Shown piece by piece: positions 1 to 8,806 of a stretch of DNA of 64,000 nt. The notes beneath the pieces are model-generated. The model saw nothing but the letters and a program-made list of their open reading frames with translations, was not told where the DNA came from and searched no databases. This DNA comes from Tatumella morbirosei (lineage in GTDB: Bacteria > Pseudomonadota > Gammaproteobacteria > Enterobacterales > Enterobacteriaceae). Position numbers and translations under genes: made by a program. Position 1 is the stretch's first letter. Each line of letters starts with the position of its first letter. Location of the stretch: assembly GCF_000757425.2 (NCBI RefSeq), contig NZ_JPKR02000003.1:1488001-1552000 (forward strand), in the 5' to 3' direction.

Positions 1-313
1 GATACATATCACGAATGGCTTTCGCGGTACCGCCGGTATCGACTAAATCATCGATAACAATAAAGCCTTCGCCATCACCTTCAGCGCGTTTAACGACTTT
101 CATATCACGTTGATGGTCATGATCGTAACTGGAGATACAGACTGTATCAACGTGACGGATCCCTAATTCACGGGCCAGCAGTGCAGCGGGTACCAGCCCA
201 CCACGGCTGACAGCAATGATACCTGTCCACTGTTCCACCGGCAGTAAACGCCGGGCGAGATTACGGGCATGGATTTGTAACATATCCCAGGTGACGACGT
301 ATTTTTCGCTCAT
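1..313 (-). CDS. gpt: Xanthine-guanine phosphoribosyltransferase (C-terminus outside window)
   Basis: This gene transfers phosphoribose from PRPP to guanine, xanthine and hypoxanthine, salvaging purine bases at the inner face of the membrane. Only the first 104 codons are present; the gene runs off the left edge. The protein starts [12 protein letters not shown] and contains the PRPP-binding loop [12 protein letters not shown] near residues 85-96, as in E. coli Gpt. The start ATG (reverse strand, 311-313) gives the usual family N-terminus. It is divergent from pepD, with about 250 bases between the two, the same gene pair as in E. coli. Family assignment is by recalled near-identity. Confidence 0.96.
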   Translation of the reverse strand, partial: MSEKYVVTWDMLQIHARNLARRLLPVEQWTGIIAVSRGGLVPAALLARELGIRHVDTVCISSYDHDHQRDMKVVKRAEGDGEGFIVIDDLVDTGGTAKAIRDMY

Positions 314-564
314 TTAAAGGAGTCCCGGCCAATACAGATGACCTAATTTAAGTGCAAGGGTAAAAAGTTTGCGCGAGATTATAAGGATATGCAGCACTAA
401 AAACCAGCACCAGCTACCTCCAGGCGCTTTTTTTACTCCGCAATTTCCCCGCCGGTCCGCAAACGATGGTATTCTCAGGCCATGCCGGCAGAGACGTTTC
501 CTCACTCTGCCAGACCAATGTAAACCCGGGCAGACCTGACCCGCAACGTTACAGGAGAGTAATT

Positions 565-2022
565 GTGTCTGAACTGTCTCAGCTTTCTCCACAGCCTTTG
601 TGGGATATCTTCGCGAAAATCTGTTCTATTCCACATCCTTCATATCATGAAGAAGCCTTAGCACAGCATATTATGAACTGGTCCAGAGAGCAGGGATTAT
701 GGTGTGAACGGGATAACGCCGGAAATATTCTGATTCGTAAACCGGCGACCCCCGGGATGGAAAACCGGACACCTGTCGCCCTGCAGGCCCATCTGGATAT
801 GGTACCGCAAAAAAATAATGACACTGTGCATGATTTTACCACTGACCCGATCCGCCCTTATGTGGATGGTGAGTGGCTGAAAGCCCGCGGCACCACTTTA
901 GGGGCAGATAATGGAATTGGAATGGCCTCCGCCCTGGCCGTACTGGCCGACGATAATGTGGCACACGGTCCTCTCGAAGTGCTGCTTACCATGACTGAGG
1001 AAGCCGGAATGGATGGTGCCTTCGGATTACAGTCTGACTGGCTTGAGGCAGACATTCTGATCAACACCGATTCGGAAGAAGAAGGTGAGATCTATATGGG
1101 ATGTGCCGGAGGCATCGACTGCGTGACAGAACTGCCTATACAACGTGAGGCGGTAACCGCAGGTTATGAACTGCTAAAACTGACGTTAAAAGGGTTACGC
1201 GGTGGTCACTCCGGTGCAAATATTCATATGGGGCTGGGCAACGCGAATAAACTACTGGCCCGCTTTCTGGTTAGCGTGAGTAAAAAAGTTGATCTGCAAC
1301 TGATTGACTTTAATGGTGGTACTTTACGCAATGCCATTCCTCGTGAGGCCTTTGCCACCCTGGCTGTCAGTCAAAAAGATCGTTCACTTTTCGATAGGTC
1401 CGTCAGCGATTATCAACAGTTGCTTAAAAATGAAGCTGGCCCGAAAGACGAAAATGTTGTGTTAGTGACCGAGGCAGCCACTCCTGCACAACCGGCCTTA
1501 ACCGCCGCCAGCCGTGATACGTTTCTGCACTTACTGAATGCTATCCCTAACGGGGTGATTCGTAATTCAGATGTCGCCGTCGGCGTAGTTGAAACTTCTC
1601 TGAATGTCGGCGTGGTGACACTCAGTGAAGATACCGCCGAAATCATGAGTCTGGTACGCTCGCTTATCGACAGTGGCAAAGAGTATGTGGTCGATACCCT
1701 GACCTCGCTGGGCAGTCTGGCTGGAGCTAAAACGCTCGCATCGGGCAGTTATCCTGGCTGGGAGCCGGATAAAAACTCGCCAATCATGGCAAAAACCCGG
1801 GAAATTTATCAGCAATTGTTTGGTAAACTGCCCGACATTCAGGTGATCCATGCCGGTCTGGAATGCGGATTATTCAAAAAACCTTATCCACATTTAGATA
1901 TGGTCTCCATCGGTCCAACCATTACCGGCCCTCACTCTCCGGATGAACAGGTTCACATTGGAAGTGTCGGTTTATACTGGCAATTACTAACCGGCCTGTT
2001 GAAAGAAATTCCGGTAAAATAA
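565..2022 (+). CDS. pepD: Aminoacyl-histidine dipeptidase (peptidase D)
   Basis: A cytosolic M20-family metallopeptidase that hydrolyses dipeptides such as Xaa-His. I chose the GTG at 565 because it gives MSELSQLSPQPLW, the known E. coli N-terminus, and exactly the family length of 485 residues; AGGAGA at 552-557 lies at good spacing. An in-frame ATG at 466 would add an unrelated 33-residue tail. Metal-site landmarks are visible: QAHLDMVPQ (about residue 80), ADNGIG, TEEAGMDGAFG and NTDSEEEGE, with HAGLECG and GPHSPDE near the C-terminus. It appears monocistronic, with a strong terminator directly downstream. Confidence 0.97.
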   Translation: MSELSQLSPQPLWDIFAKICSIPHPSYHEEALAQHIMNWSREQGLWCERDNAGNILIRKPATPGMENRTPVALQAHLDMVPQKNNDTVHDFTTDPIRPYVDGEWLKARGTTLGADNGIGMASALAVLADDNVAHGPLEVLLTMTEEAGMDGAFGLQSDWLEADILINTDSEEEGEIYMGCAGGIDCVTELPIQREAVTAGYELLKLTLKGLRGGHSGANIHMGLGNANKLLARFLVSVSKKVDLQLIDFNGGTLRNAIPREAFATLAVSQKDRSLFDRSVSDYQQLLKNEAGPKDENVVLVTEAATPAQPALTAASRDTFLHLLNAIPNGVIRNSDVAVGVVETSLNVGVVTLSEDTAEIMSLVRSLIDSGKEYVVDTLTSLGSLAGAKTLASGSYPGWEPDKNSPIMAKTREIYQQLFGKLPDIQVIHAGLECGLFKKPYPHLDMVSIGPTITGPHSPDEQVHIGSVGLYWQLLTGLLKEIPVK

Positions 2023-2065
2023 GTGTCCGCACTGCGGTTACTCCGGTTATTCCGGACTGAACGAA

Positions 2066-2093
2066 AGCCAGAGCACCGCTCTGGCTTCTTTGT
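2066..2093 (+). terminator. Rho-independent terminator after pepD
   Basis: A perfect 9-bp stem (AGCCAGAGC at 2066-2074, GCTCTGGCT at 2078-2086) with a 3-base loop is followed by a T-rich run. It ends pepD transcription. Confidence 0.8.
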
Positions 2094-2481
2094 CACTGTT
2101 TCTATGTATCTGCCAGGCTCCACTCAGGCACGACTATGTTCAAATGAGCTCCGTTACTGTAGCCATAACCTCCTCCTCTGTGTGGGGAATACACTCTTGT
2201 GCTAACAGAGATGTCATGTCGGTATTAAATATTCACAAGAAAATATAAGCGATAGGTTTCTGCTTTTAAAATCTCACAGCATCAGAGCATTTCACCAGGC
2301 ATCGATAATAATATGAATTTAGATGCTAAAAACATCTTTATTAAAAGATAATCCCAACATTCTTTCCGGACTTCTGGATGGCTAAACTTCTTTTATGGTA
2401 GCTTATGCTGCCTGTTTATCAGGACGCTCTGGTTTCAGACAGAAACCCCGTAGTCATTACTTAGCTGTGAATGGATAAATT
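2094..2481. other. Intergenic leader upstream of the sugar ABC genes; no gene seen
   Basis: This stretch of about 390 bases is AT-rich and holds no convincing reading frame and no remnant of a periplasmic binding protein. The only local structure I see is a hairpin at 2431-2447 (GGTTTC, AGACA loop, GAAACC), 35 bases before the ABC ATPase start. It could lie in a 5' leader, but it matches no riboswitch class I recognise. Confidence 0.4.
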
Positions 2482-3987
2482 ATGGCCGATGCTCACCGCC
2501 TCGAAATGCGCAATATATCGATTAATTTTGCCGGATTCGCCGCGCTGGATAATGTTAATTTCGTCCTGGAAGGTCATTCGGTGCATGCCCTGACCGGTGC
2601 CAATGGTGCCGGTAAATCAACGCTGATGGCAGTGTTATCTGGTGCACATTCCCATTATCAGGGGGAGATATTGCTGGATGGTCAGCCATTGAATATCCGT
2701 ACACCACTGCAGGCTAAGCAGGCAGGAATTCATCTGGTTCAGCAGGAAGTGGATAATGGCCTAATCCCGACACTCAGCGTGGCTGAAAATATCATGCTGG
2801 ATAACCTGGCGGCTCCCGGACAGATCTGTCGTTGGGGAGAAATATACCGTGAGGCTGCAGCGTTGTTAAAACAACTCAATGTTTCCCTCGATTTGCGTCA
2901 GCCAGCAGAACGATGCTCACTGGCAGAAAAACAACAAATCCTGCTGGCCCGCGCTTTGTCTCACCGCTGTCGTTTCCTAATCCTTGATGAACCTACAGCC
3001 CCACTGGATCAACATGAAAGTGAGCAACTGTTCAGAGTAGTACGACACCTCCAGCAACAAGGGATCGGTGTGGTATTTATTTCCCACCGTATTCATGAAT
3101 TAAAGACTATCTGCGATCAACTGACCGTATTGCGTGACGGGAAACTCATTGAAACCACCAGAATGGATGCATTGAGCGGTGAACAGATTGTTGAGAAAAT
3201 GATAGGCCATACACTGAACGATCTGTATCCGCCCCCGCGTCCGGCTCATTCCACACAACAGTTACTGAGTGTGGAAGGATTACACGACAAAAACCTGTTA
3301 CGGGATATCAGTCTGACACTTCATAAGGGTGAAATACTCGGTATTGCAGGGCTTGCCGGAGCGGGCAAGACAGAATTGTGTAAAGCCCTGTTTGGTGCAT
3401 CCAAAAGCAAACTGACCCGTTCACTATTACACGGTAAACCCTGGAAACCCCGTTCCCCCGCTGATTCTGTTGCCGCTGGCATCGCCTTGGTACCAGAGGA
3501 GCGCCGCAAAGAAGGTATTTTTATTGATGAATCGGTGGCAATGAATCTGTCGGTCAGTGCAGACGATCGCTTTTCCTCTCATGGATTTTTTAGCGTAAAA
3601 CAGTCTGTACTATGGGCACAACAGATTATCAGTAAACTTGCCGTGAAAAGCAGGGGCCCCCAGCAGACATTACGACGGCTGTCCGGAGGAAATCAGCAAA
3701 AGATTGCCATCGGCAAATGGCTGGCCACTGAGTCTGACATCCTGATTTTCGATGAACCGACAAAAGGTGTCGATGTTAAAGCCAAATCTGATCTTTTCCG
3801 GTTAGTTGATCAGCTTGCCAGAGAAGGCAAAGGGATAATCTATGCTTCCGGCGAATTTGCCGAACTGGTCGGATTATGCGACCGAATCTGTGTTCTCTGG
3901 GACGGCAGGATCGTCGCCGAACTGGAAGGCAAACATGCCAGTGAAGAAACACTGTTACTTTATTCAACCGGAGGAACTCCTGCGTGA
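2482..3987 (+). CDS. Sugar-type ABC transporter ATP-binding protein (RbsA/MglA family)
   Basis: A tandem-ATPase subunit of a CUT2-class importer, the class that takes up pentoses, galactosides, autoinducer-2 and similar compounds. Both nucleotide-binding halves are seen: Walker A GANGAGKST near residue 41 and GLAGAGKTE near residue 291, and Walker B LILDEPTA and LIFDEPTK. The C-terminal half has a canonical LSGGNQQK signature, whereas the N-terminal half carries the degenerate CSLAEKQQ; one degenerate site is common in this class. The length of 501 residues is typical. The stop overlaps the GTG start of the permease (GTGA), so the two are translationally coupled. No periplasmic binding protein lies beside them, so the substrate cannot be named. 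Confidence 0.88.
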   Translation: MADAHRLEMRNISINFAGFAALDNVNFVLEGHSVHALTGANGAGKSTLMAVLSGAHSHYQGEILLDGQPLNIRTPLQAKQAGIHLVQQEVDNGLIPTLSVAENIMLDNLAAPGQICRWGEIYREAAALLKQLNVSLDLRQPAERCSLAEKQQILLARALSHRCRFLILDEPTAPLDQHESEQLFRVVRHLQQQGIGVVFISHRIHELKTICDQLTVLRDGKLIETTRMDALSGEQIVEKMIGHTLNDLYPPPRPAHSTQQLLSVEGLHDKNLLRDISLTLHKGEILGIAGLAGAGKTELCKALFGASKSKLTRSLLHGKPWKPRSPADSVAAGIALVPEERRKEGIFIDESVAMNLSVSADDRFSSHGFFSVKQSVLWAQQIISKLAVKSRGPQQTLRRLSGGNQQKIAIGKWLATESDILIFDEPTKGVDVKAKSDLFRLVDQLAREGKGIIYASGEFAELVGLCDRICVLWDGRIVAELEGKHASEETLLLYSTGGTPA

Positions 3988-4988
3988 GCAGCACCCCTAA
4001 TTCACCCTCTTCAGCAACCCACTGGCATCAGCGATTATTTGATTTCCTGTACAAATGGGGAATGTTACTCACCGTGGTTATCCTGTTAGCTGGCTTCGGC
4101 CTGACAGCCAACGGATTCCTGGAGCCAGATAACCTGCTGAACATTCTGCGCTCCATCGCGATTGTCACAGTGATTGCCATGGCGGTAGCGGTTTCACTGA
4201 CCGTTGGCGGATTTGATCTGTCGGTGGGTTCTACGGCATCTTTAGCTAACGCTCTGGTTATTTCAATGTTTGTCTGGCACGGCTACGGTACTACCACAGC
4301 CATCCTTATTACGCTGGCTTTATGTCTGTTAGTCGGACTGTTTAACAGTTTCCTGATTGTGATCCTGCGTATTCCGGATATGCTGGCAACACTGGCCACA
4401 TTATTTGTAGTGCAGGGAGTCGCCATGACGTACAGCTATGGAGGTTCCATCACTCAAAATATGGTAATGCCAAGCGGAGATATGGCTGAAGGCATTATTC
4501 CGGCAAACTTCAGCGTGCTGGGTGAAATTCCGGGCATTGTGATCATCATGCTGGTCGTGACGGTAATTGCCCAGATTGGCCTGTCACTCACTAAACACGG
4601 CCGCCGGATGTATGCACTGGGAGGTAACCCCGAAGCCGCACGGCTTTCCGGTATCCGTACCACCCGTTATCGTGTTGCCGCCTACCTTCTGGCATCATTG
4701 CTGGCCGGACTTGGGGGTATTTTACTGGCTTCCCGTATCGGTTCATCACAGGTGAATGCCGGAAGTGGTTATCTGATGGATGCCGTCGCCGCCGCATGGA
4801 TTGGCTTATCACTGGCCGGTTCAGGAAAACCCAATGCCCTCGGCACACTGATTGGTGCCATTATTCTGGGTGTACTGCAAAATGGTTTGGTGATGTTATC
4901 TGTGCCCTATTATGCGATGGACATTATCAAAGGGCTGGTATTGGCGCTGGCGCTGGCTCTGACCTATTTCCGGGGACGTCAGGCATAA
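3984..4988 (+). CDS. Sugar-type ABC transporter permease (RbsC family)
   Basis: The membrane subunit of the CUT2-class importer encoded with the preceding ATPase. It has 334 residues, mostly hydrophobic, with about eight to ten predicted membrane spans. The family landmarks GGFDLSVGS (about residues 75-83) and LGGNPEAARLSGI, a cytoplasmic loop that contacts the ATPase, are present. Translation starts at the GTG inside the GTGA overlap; GGAGG at 3970-3974 serves as ribosome binding site. Its 3' end faces dinB, only 52 bases away. The substrate is unknown. The pair lies between pepD and dinB, where E. coli has other accessory genes, so it is probably a local insertion. Confidence 0.87.
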   Translation: MSSTPNSPSSATHWHQRLFDFLYKWGMLLTVVILLAGFGLTANGFLEPDNLLNILRSIAIVTVIAMAVAVSLTVGGFDLSVGSTASLANALVISMFVWHGYGTTTAILITLALCLLVGLFNSFLIVILRIPDMLATLATLFVVQGVAMTYSYGGSITQNMVMPSGDMAEGIIPANFSVLGEIPGIVIIMLVVTVIAQIGLSLTKHGRRMYALGGNPEAARLSGIRTTRYRVAAYLLASLLAGLGGILLASRIGSSQVNAGSGYLMDAVAAAWIGLSLAGSGKPNALGTLIGAIILGVLQNGLVMLSVPYYAMDIIKGLVLALALALTYFRGRQA

Positions 4989-5040
4989 CCTTCCCCGGGC
5001 CGGCACCTGATATCAGTGCCGGCCCGGAGTCGACAAATAA

Positions 5041-6096
5041 TTACAGTCCTAACGGCAGTTGCCGCTCGGCATAAGGGTCCGGTAGTGTCACCTGCAGTCC
5101 CACCAGTCTGACTCCTCTGCCTGCCCGCCGCTCATCCCAGCTTTCCCTCGCAATCGTCAGTAAATCCTGTTTATTCAGTACCTGCCAGACATGCTCACGG
5201 CTGGTTTGCTGAAAATCAGAAAATTTAAATTTCACCCCTTGTCGGGAAATGCGTAAATCAGGGCGAACTTTTCTCAGGCGACGCTCTAGTTCAGGATAGA
5301 GTAATTCCAGAACTTCAAGACACTGCTCCCAACGATCGATATCTTTCTCCAGTGTTGTTTCTACTCCCACCGATTTTCGCTGCCGGTCAGCAATAATATC
5401 CCGTTCATCAATCCCATGGCTGCGCTCCCAAAGGATCCGGCCAAATTTACCAAAACTTTTCAGCAACAACGACAGCTCAGCCTGCCTGACATCTGCACAG
5501 GTTTTCAGCCCCATATCTGCCAGCTTTTTGGCTGATACCTGCCCTACTCCCGGAATTTTCTCCAGCGGCAACTGACAGATAAAACTATCCATTACGTCGG
5601 GAGTAATGACGAACTGGCCATTGGGTTTATTCAGATCAGAAGCGATTTTGGCCAGGAACTTAATCGGCGCGACTCCGGCAGAAGCAGTGAGCTGTAATTC
5701 CTGCCAGATAGCCTGGCGAATATCCTGCGCAATCAGGGTGGCCGAGCCATGAAACTGCGTACAGTCACTCACATCAAGATAGGCTTCATCAAGAGAGAGC
5801 GGTTCAATAAGTGAAGTATAGCGTGCAAAAATTTGTCGGATATGTTCAGAAACCTGCTTATAAACATCAAAACGGCCGGGGAGCAAGGTTAACTGCGGGC
5901 ATAGCCTCAGGGCCGTTGCCGTAGGCATGGCACTCCTGACCCCGAATTTTCTGGCCGGATAATTAGCCGTGCTAATCACCCCGCGACGTTCCCTGCTGCC
6001 ACCTATCGCCAGAGGGATATCCTGCAGTGATGGATTATCGCGCATTTCCACGGCTGCATAAAAACAGTCCATATCGACATGAATGATTTTACGCAT
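5041..6096 (-). CDS. dinB: DNA polymerase IV (Y-family translesion polymerase)
   Basis: An error-prone polymerase that bypasses minor-groove guanine adducts and extends misaligned primers; it is part of the SOS response. The protein has 351 residues, as in E. coli. Catalytic acidic residues are present: D8 in HVDMD, and D103-E104 in [10 protein letters not shown]. The [15 protein letters not shown] fingers segment, the helix-hairpin-helix region ([12 protein letters not shown]) and the C-terminal clamp-binding tail QLPLGL are also seen. A LexA-type operator lies 30 bases upstream of the start, which implies DNA-damage induction. Confidence 0.98.
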   Translation of the reverse strand: MRKIIHVDMDCFYAAVEMRDNPSLQDIPLAIGGSRERRGVISTANYPARKFGVRSAMPTATALRLCPQLTLLPGRFDVYKQVSEHIRQIFARYTSLIEPLSLDEAYLDVSDCTQFHGSATLIAQDIRQAIWQELQLTASAGVAPIKFLAKIASDLNKPNGQFVITPDVMDSFICQLPLEKIPGVGQVSAKKLADMGLKTCADVRQAELSLLLKSFGKFGRILWERSHGIDERDIIADRQRKSVGVETTLEKDIDRWEQCLEVLELLYPELERRLRKVRPDLRISRQGVKFKFSDFQQTSREHVWQVLNKQDLLTIARESWDERRAGRGVRLVGLQVTLPDPYAERQLPLGL

Positions 6097-6125
6097 CCTT
6101 CAGACCCCGGTAAAAACAGAGCTGA

Positions 6126-6145
6126 TACTGTATAAATATTCAGTT
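6126..6145 (-). promoter_or_regulatory. LexA (SOS) operator of dinB
   Basis: The site TACTGTATAAATATTCAGTT agrees with the LexA consensus (CTGT, 8 bases, ACAG within an AT-rich palindrome) at 17 of 20 positions. One half-site ends TCAG instead of ACAG; from memory the E. coli dinB box is also imperfect. Its position just upstream of dinB supports the call. Confidence 0.85.
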
Positions 6146-6361
6146 AAAATTTCAACTATTCAGTGCCTGTCAGCTTGTCTGGTTTTTAAGCAACAACAGA
6201 AATCTGACCGACCCGACTATTGATACAAATATATGCGTCTGTTGCTTGATAAAACTGCTGACAATGCTAATGTTTCGCTTAACCACTGCGACGTCAGATT
6301 AATCCGTAGCGATGGTGTAAAAGACAGTATTCTCTCACTCTTTGTTCAAGGTAGTAGCAGC

Positions 6362-7102
6362 ATGCGTAAAATCGCACTTTTTCTTGCGATGCTTTTGATC
6401 CCGGCATATTGCCTGGCAATGTTTGAAACTCCGGTCTCTCCACAGCAGCCCGTCAGTAAAGAACTAAAACAACAGTTGTTGGGTACCCCGGTATTTATTC
6501 AGATCTTTAAACAAGAGCGTACGCTCGATTTGTACGGCAAAATCGGCAACGAGTACCGGCTGCTGAACAGTTTTCGTATTTGTGATTTTTCCGGAGGCCT
6601 TGGACCGAAACGAGTCGAGGGAGATTTTAAAAGCCCTGAAGGATTCTATTCCGTCAGGCTTAATCAGTTAAAACCTGACAGCCATTTCTACCGCGCCATT
6701 AATATTGGTTTCCCAAACCAATATGATCGTGAGAATGGTTACAGCGGCAACTATCTGATGATTCATGGTAATTGTGTGTCCATTGGCTGTTATGCCATGA
6801 CTAATGCCTATATGGATCAGATCTATACCTATGTGAATGCTGCACTGCGAAACGGTCAGTCTCAGGTTGAGGTGAACATTTTTCCGTTCCGCATGACCGA
6901 CAGTAATATGCTACGCCACCGGGATTCGGCTTACATCGGTTTCTGGAAGCAGCTAAAACCAGGGTATGACTATTTTCTGAAGTATAAGCAGCCGCCGAAC
7001 GTGAGCGTTAATAACGGGCAATATGTTCTGAACCAGAACCCGTTCAGCAACAGCTCTGAAAATGCCTCAAAGACCTTCCTGGCGCTCACCCAGACAAAAT
7101 AA
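6362..7102 (+). CDS. dpaA: Periplasmic L,D-transpeptidase-fold protein YafK (DpaA), releases Lpp from peptidoglycan
   Basis: A YkuD-fold enzyme. The E. coli orthologue YafK/DpaA hydrolyses the bond between Braun lipoprotein and peptidoglycan, the reverse of the usual L,D-transpeptidase reaction. I chose the ATG at 6362 because it gives [19 protein letters not shown], a clear signal peptide, and 246 residues, the E. coli length. A longer in-frame start at 6233 only adds an unsupported tail. The catalytic motif is present: histidine in MIHGNC and cysteine in SIGCYAM. The 3' end overlaps convergent yafJ by 36 bases. Confidence 0.94.
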   Translation: MRKIALFLAMLLIPAYCLAMFETPVSPQQPVSKELKQQLLGTPVFIQIFKQERTLDLYGKIGNEYRLLNSFRICDFSGGLGPKRVEGDFKSPEGFYSVRLNQLKPDSHFYRAINIGFPNQYDRENGYSGNYLMIHGNCVSIGCYAMTNAYMDQIYTYVNAALRNGQSQVEVNIFPFRMTDSNMLRHRDSAYIGFWKQLKPGYDYFLKYKQPPNVSVNNGQYVLNQNPFSNSSENASKTFLALTQTK

Positions 7103-7840
7103 CTGCCATTCACCTGGCGCAATTTTGTGCCAGGTTTCATTACCCGTTAATGGCTGAGTGGCAACCACCGTCACCACATCGTTCGGAGTGGTCTGTTGCT
7201 GAAAATCAATTTCAACATCCTGATCAAGAAGAGTCGCTTTGCCAAACGGGGCTCTGCGGGTGATCCAGTGCAGATTCGTCGAGCAGTAAGCCATCAGGTA
7301 GCGCCCGTCCGACAGCAGCATGTTAAAGACTCCCATTTGCTGTAGCTCAGCAGCCAGAGTCGCAATATACCGAAAAACCGCCGGCCAGTTCCCCGGCGTA
7401 CGCGGATAACGGGTCGCGAGTTTATGCAGAATCCAACAAAACGCCTTTTCACTGTCGGTTTCACCGACCGGACGAAAATTTCCGCTATCCAGTTTCTGGT
7501 ATCCGGTGAGTTGTCCATTGTGTGCATAAGTCCAGTGACGTCCCCAAAGTTCACGGGTAAACGGGTGAGTATTTTCCAGCGAGACTATACCGCGATTCGC
7601 CTGTCGAATATGGGCAATTACCGAATGAGATTTAATGGGATAATCACGAACCAGGCTGGCAATCGGCGAATCAATACTCGGCAGAGGATCTTTAAACGTC
7701 CGGCATCCCTTTCCTTCATAGAAAGTAATACCCCAGCCATCTTTATGCGGCCCGGTCCCCCCGCCGCGCTGAACCAGCCCGGTAAAACTGAAACAGATAT
7801 CGGTCGGCACATTGGCGCTCATCCCGAGCAGTTCACACAT
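7067..7840 (-). CDS. yafJ: Class II glutamine amidotransferase-like protein YafJ
   Basis: The protein starts MCELLGM, so Cys2 becomes the N-terminal nucleophile after methionine removal, as in class II glutamine amidotransferases. [17 protein letters not shown] and HNGQLTGY are the glutaminase-domain landmarks that bind glutamine. The family length (257 versus about 255 in E. coli) holds. No synthase domain follows, so the acceptor substrate is unknown. It is convergent with yafK and lies upstream of gmhA in the conserved enterobacterial order. Confidence 0.92.
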   Translation of the reverse strand: MCELLGMSANVPTDICFSFTGLVQRGGGTGPHKDGWGITFYEGKGCRTFKDPLPSIDSPIASLVRDYPIKSHSVIAHIRQANRGIVSLENTHPFTRELWGRHWTYAHNGQLTGYQKLDSGNFRPVGETDSEKAFCWILHKLATRYPRTPGNWPAVFRYIATLAAELQQMGVFNMLLSDGRYLMAYCSTNLHWITRRAPFGKATLLDQDVEIDFQQQTTPNDVVTVVATQPLTGNETWHKIAPGEWQLFCLGERQEGL

Positions 7841-7977
7841 CAGTTAAAACCTCGTTAAATTCCCGTCATCAGGCGCTATATGCAGCAGATAAGTAAAGAG
7901 ATAGCATGCAGGCCATCCTCTGGCAAGTCGTCAGAGGCAGCCAGGTGGAGTATTTCAGCAGGTGGGGCAAGATATGA

Positions 7978-8556
7978 TTATTTCGCCATCTCTTTTTCGA
8001 TCAGCAGGATCAAAATATGGATAACTTTAATATGAATTTCCTGAATGCGATCGGCGAAACCAAAATGAGGAACACGAATTTCGACATCCGCACTACCGTC
8101 CATCTGACCGCCATCTTTTCCTGTCAGAGTGATCACTTTCATCCCCTGAGCACGCGCCGCTTCAATAGCTTTAATAATATTGGCCGAATTTCCCGACGTG
8201 GAAATACCCAACAGAACATCCCCTGCACGCCCCACACCTTCAATATAGCGTGAGAAAACATGGTTATAACCATAGTCATTACTGACACAGGAGATGTGGC
8301 TGACATCCGAAATCGCAATCGCCGGGTATGCAGGACGGTTTTCCCGGTAACGACCCGTTAATTCCTCGGCGAAATGCATAGCATCACAATGGGAACCACC
8401 GTTGCCACAGGACAGTACTTTTCCTCCTGCTTTAAAACTGTCGGCCAGCAACACCGCTGCCTGCTGAATTGCCTGAATATTGTTTTCATCTTTCAGGAAG
8501 TTGTTAAGCGTTTCTGCTGCTTCATTCAATTCTGAACGAATAATATCCTGGTACAT
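7978..8556 (-). CDS. gmhA: Sedoheptulose-7-phosphate isomerase
   Basis: The enzyme converts sedoheptulose 7-phosphate to D-glycero-D-manno-heptose 7-phosphate, the first step to ADP-heptose for the lipopolysaccharide inner core. The SIS-domain protein of 192 residues matches E. coli GmhA in length and nearly throughout in sequence. [17 protein letters not shown] (about residues 50-66) and [10 protein letters not shown] are the phosphosugar-binding and catalytic segments. It is divergent from fadE. The later pathway gene gmhB also lies in this window at 62.5-63.1 kb. Confidence 0.97.
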   Translation of the reverse strand: MYQDIIRSELNEAAETLNNFLKDENNIQAIQQAAVLLADSFKAGGKVLSCGNGGSHCDAMHFAEELTGRYRENRPAYPAIAISDVSHISCVSNDYGYNHVFSRYIEGVGRAGDVLLGISTSGNSANIIKAIEAARAQGMKVITLTGKDGGQMDGSADVEIRVPHFGFADRIQEIHIKVIHILILLIEKEMAK

Positions 8557-8767
8557 AGGGGATGTCCTTGATCGGAAAATTAACGCCGCCAGTTTAGCCC
8601 AATCATCGGGCAGTGCAAGCCCGTGACAGGGTTATCCTGCTCAGATTGTTATCCCTGTCGCGCCTCTCAGCAAAATGCTGTCGGTGAGCAGAGATTCTGT
8701 GAGATGGGTTGTAATTATTATGTGAACTGATTGATAAATGATTCCAGCTAAATTACACCATAATGAT

Positions 8768-8784
8768 AACAGGTCAGACCTCTT
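8768..8784 (+). promoter_or_regulatory. FadR operator upstream of fadE
   Basis: The site AACAGGTCAGACCTCTT matches the core of the FadR consensus (GGTCNGACC) perfectly and the flanks nearly so. It lies 22 bases before the fadE start, so FadR would repress fadE until long-chain acyl-CoA releases it. Confidence 0.8.
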
Positions 8785-8806
8785 ACCATAAATGGAGCAG
8801 TTTACT

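Noticed and set aside
2023..2205. 60-codon frame directly after pepD
   Set aside because: It spans the pepD terminator and has no start context.
2431..2447. Hairpin before the sugar ABC ATPase as a riboswitch
   Set aside because: Only one short stem is seen and it fits no riboswitch consensus I recognise; kept as a note only.
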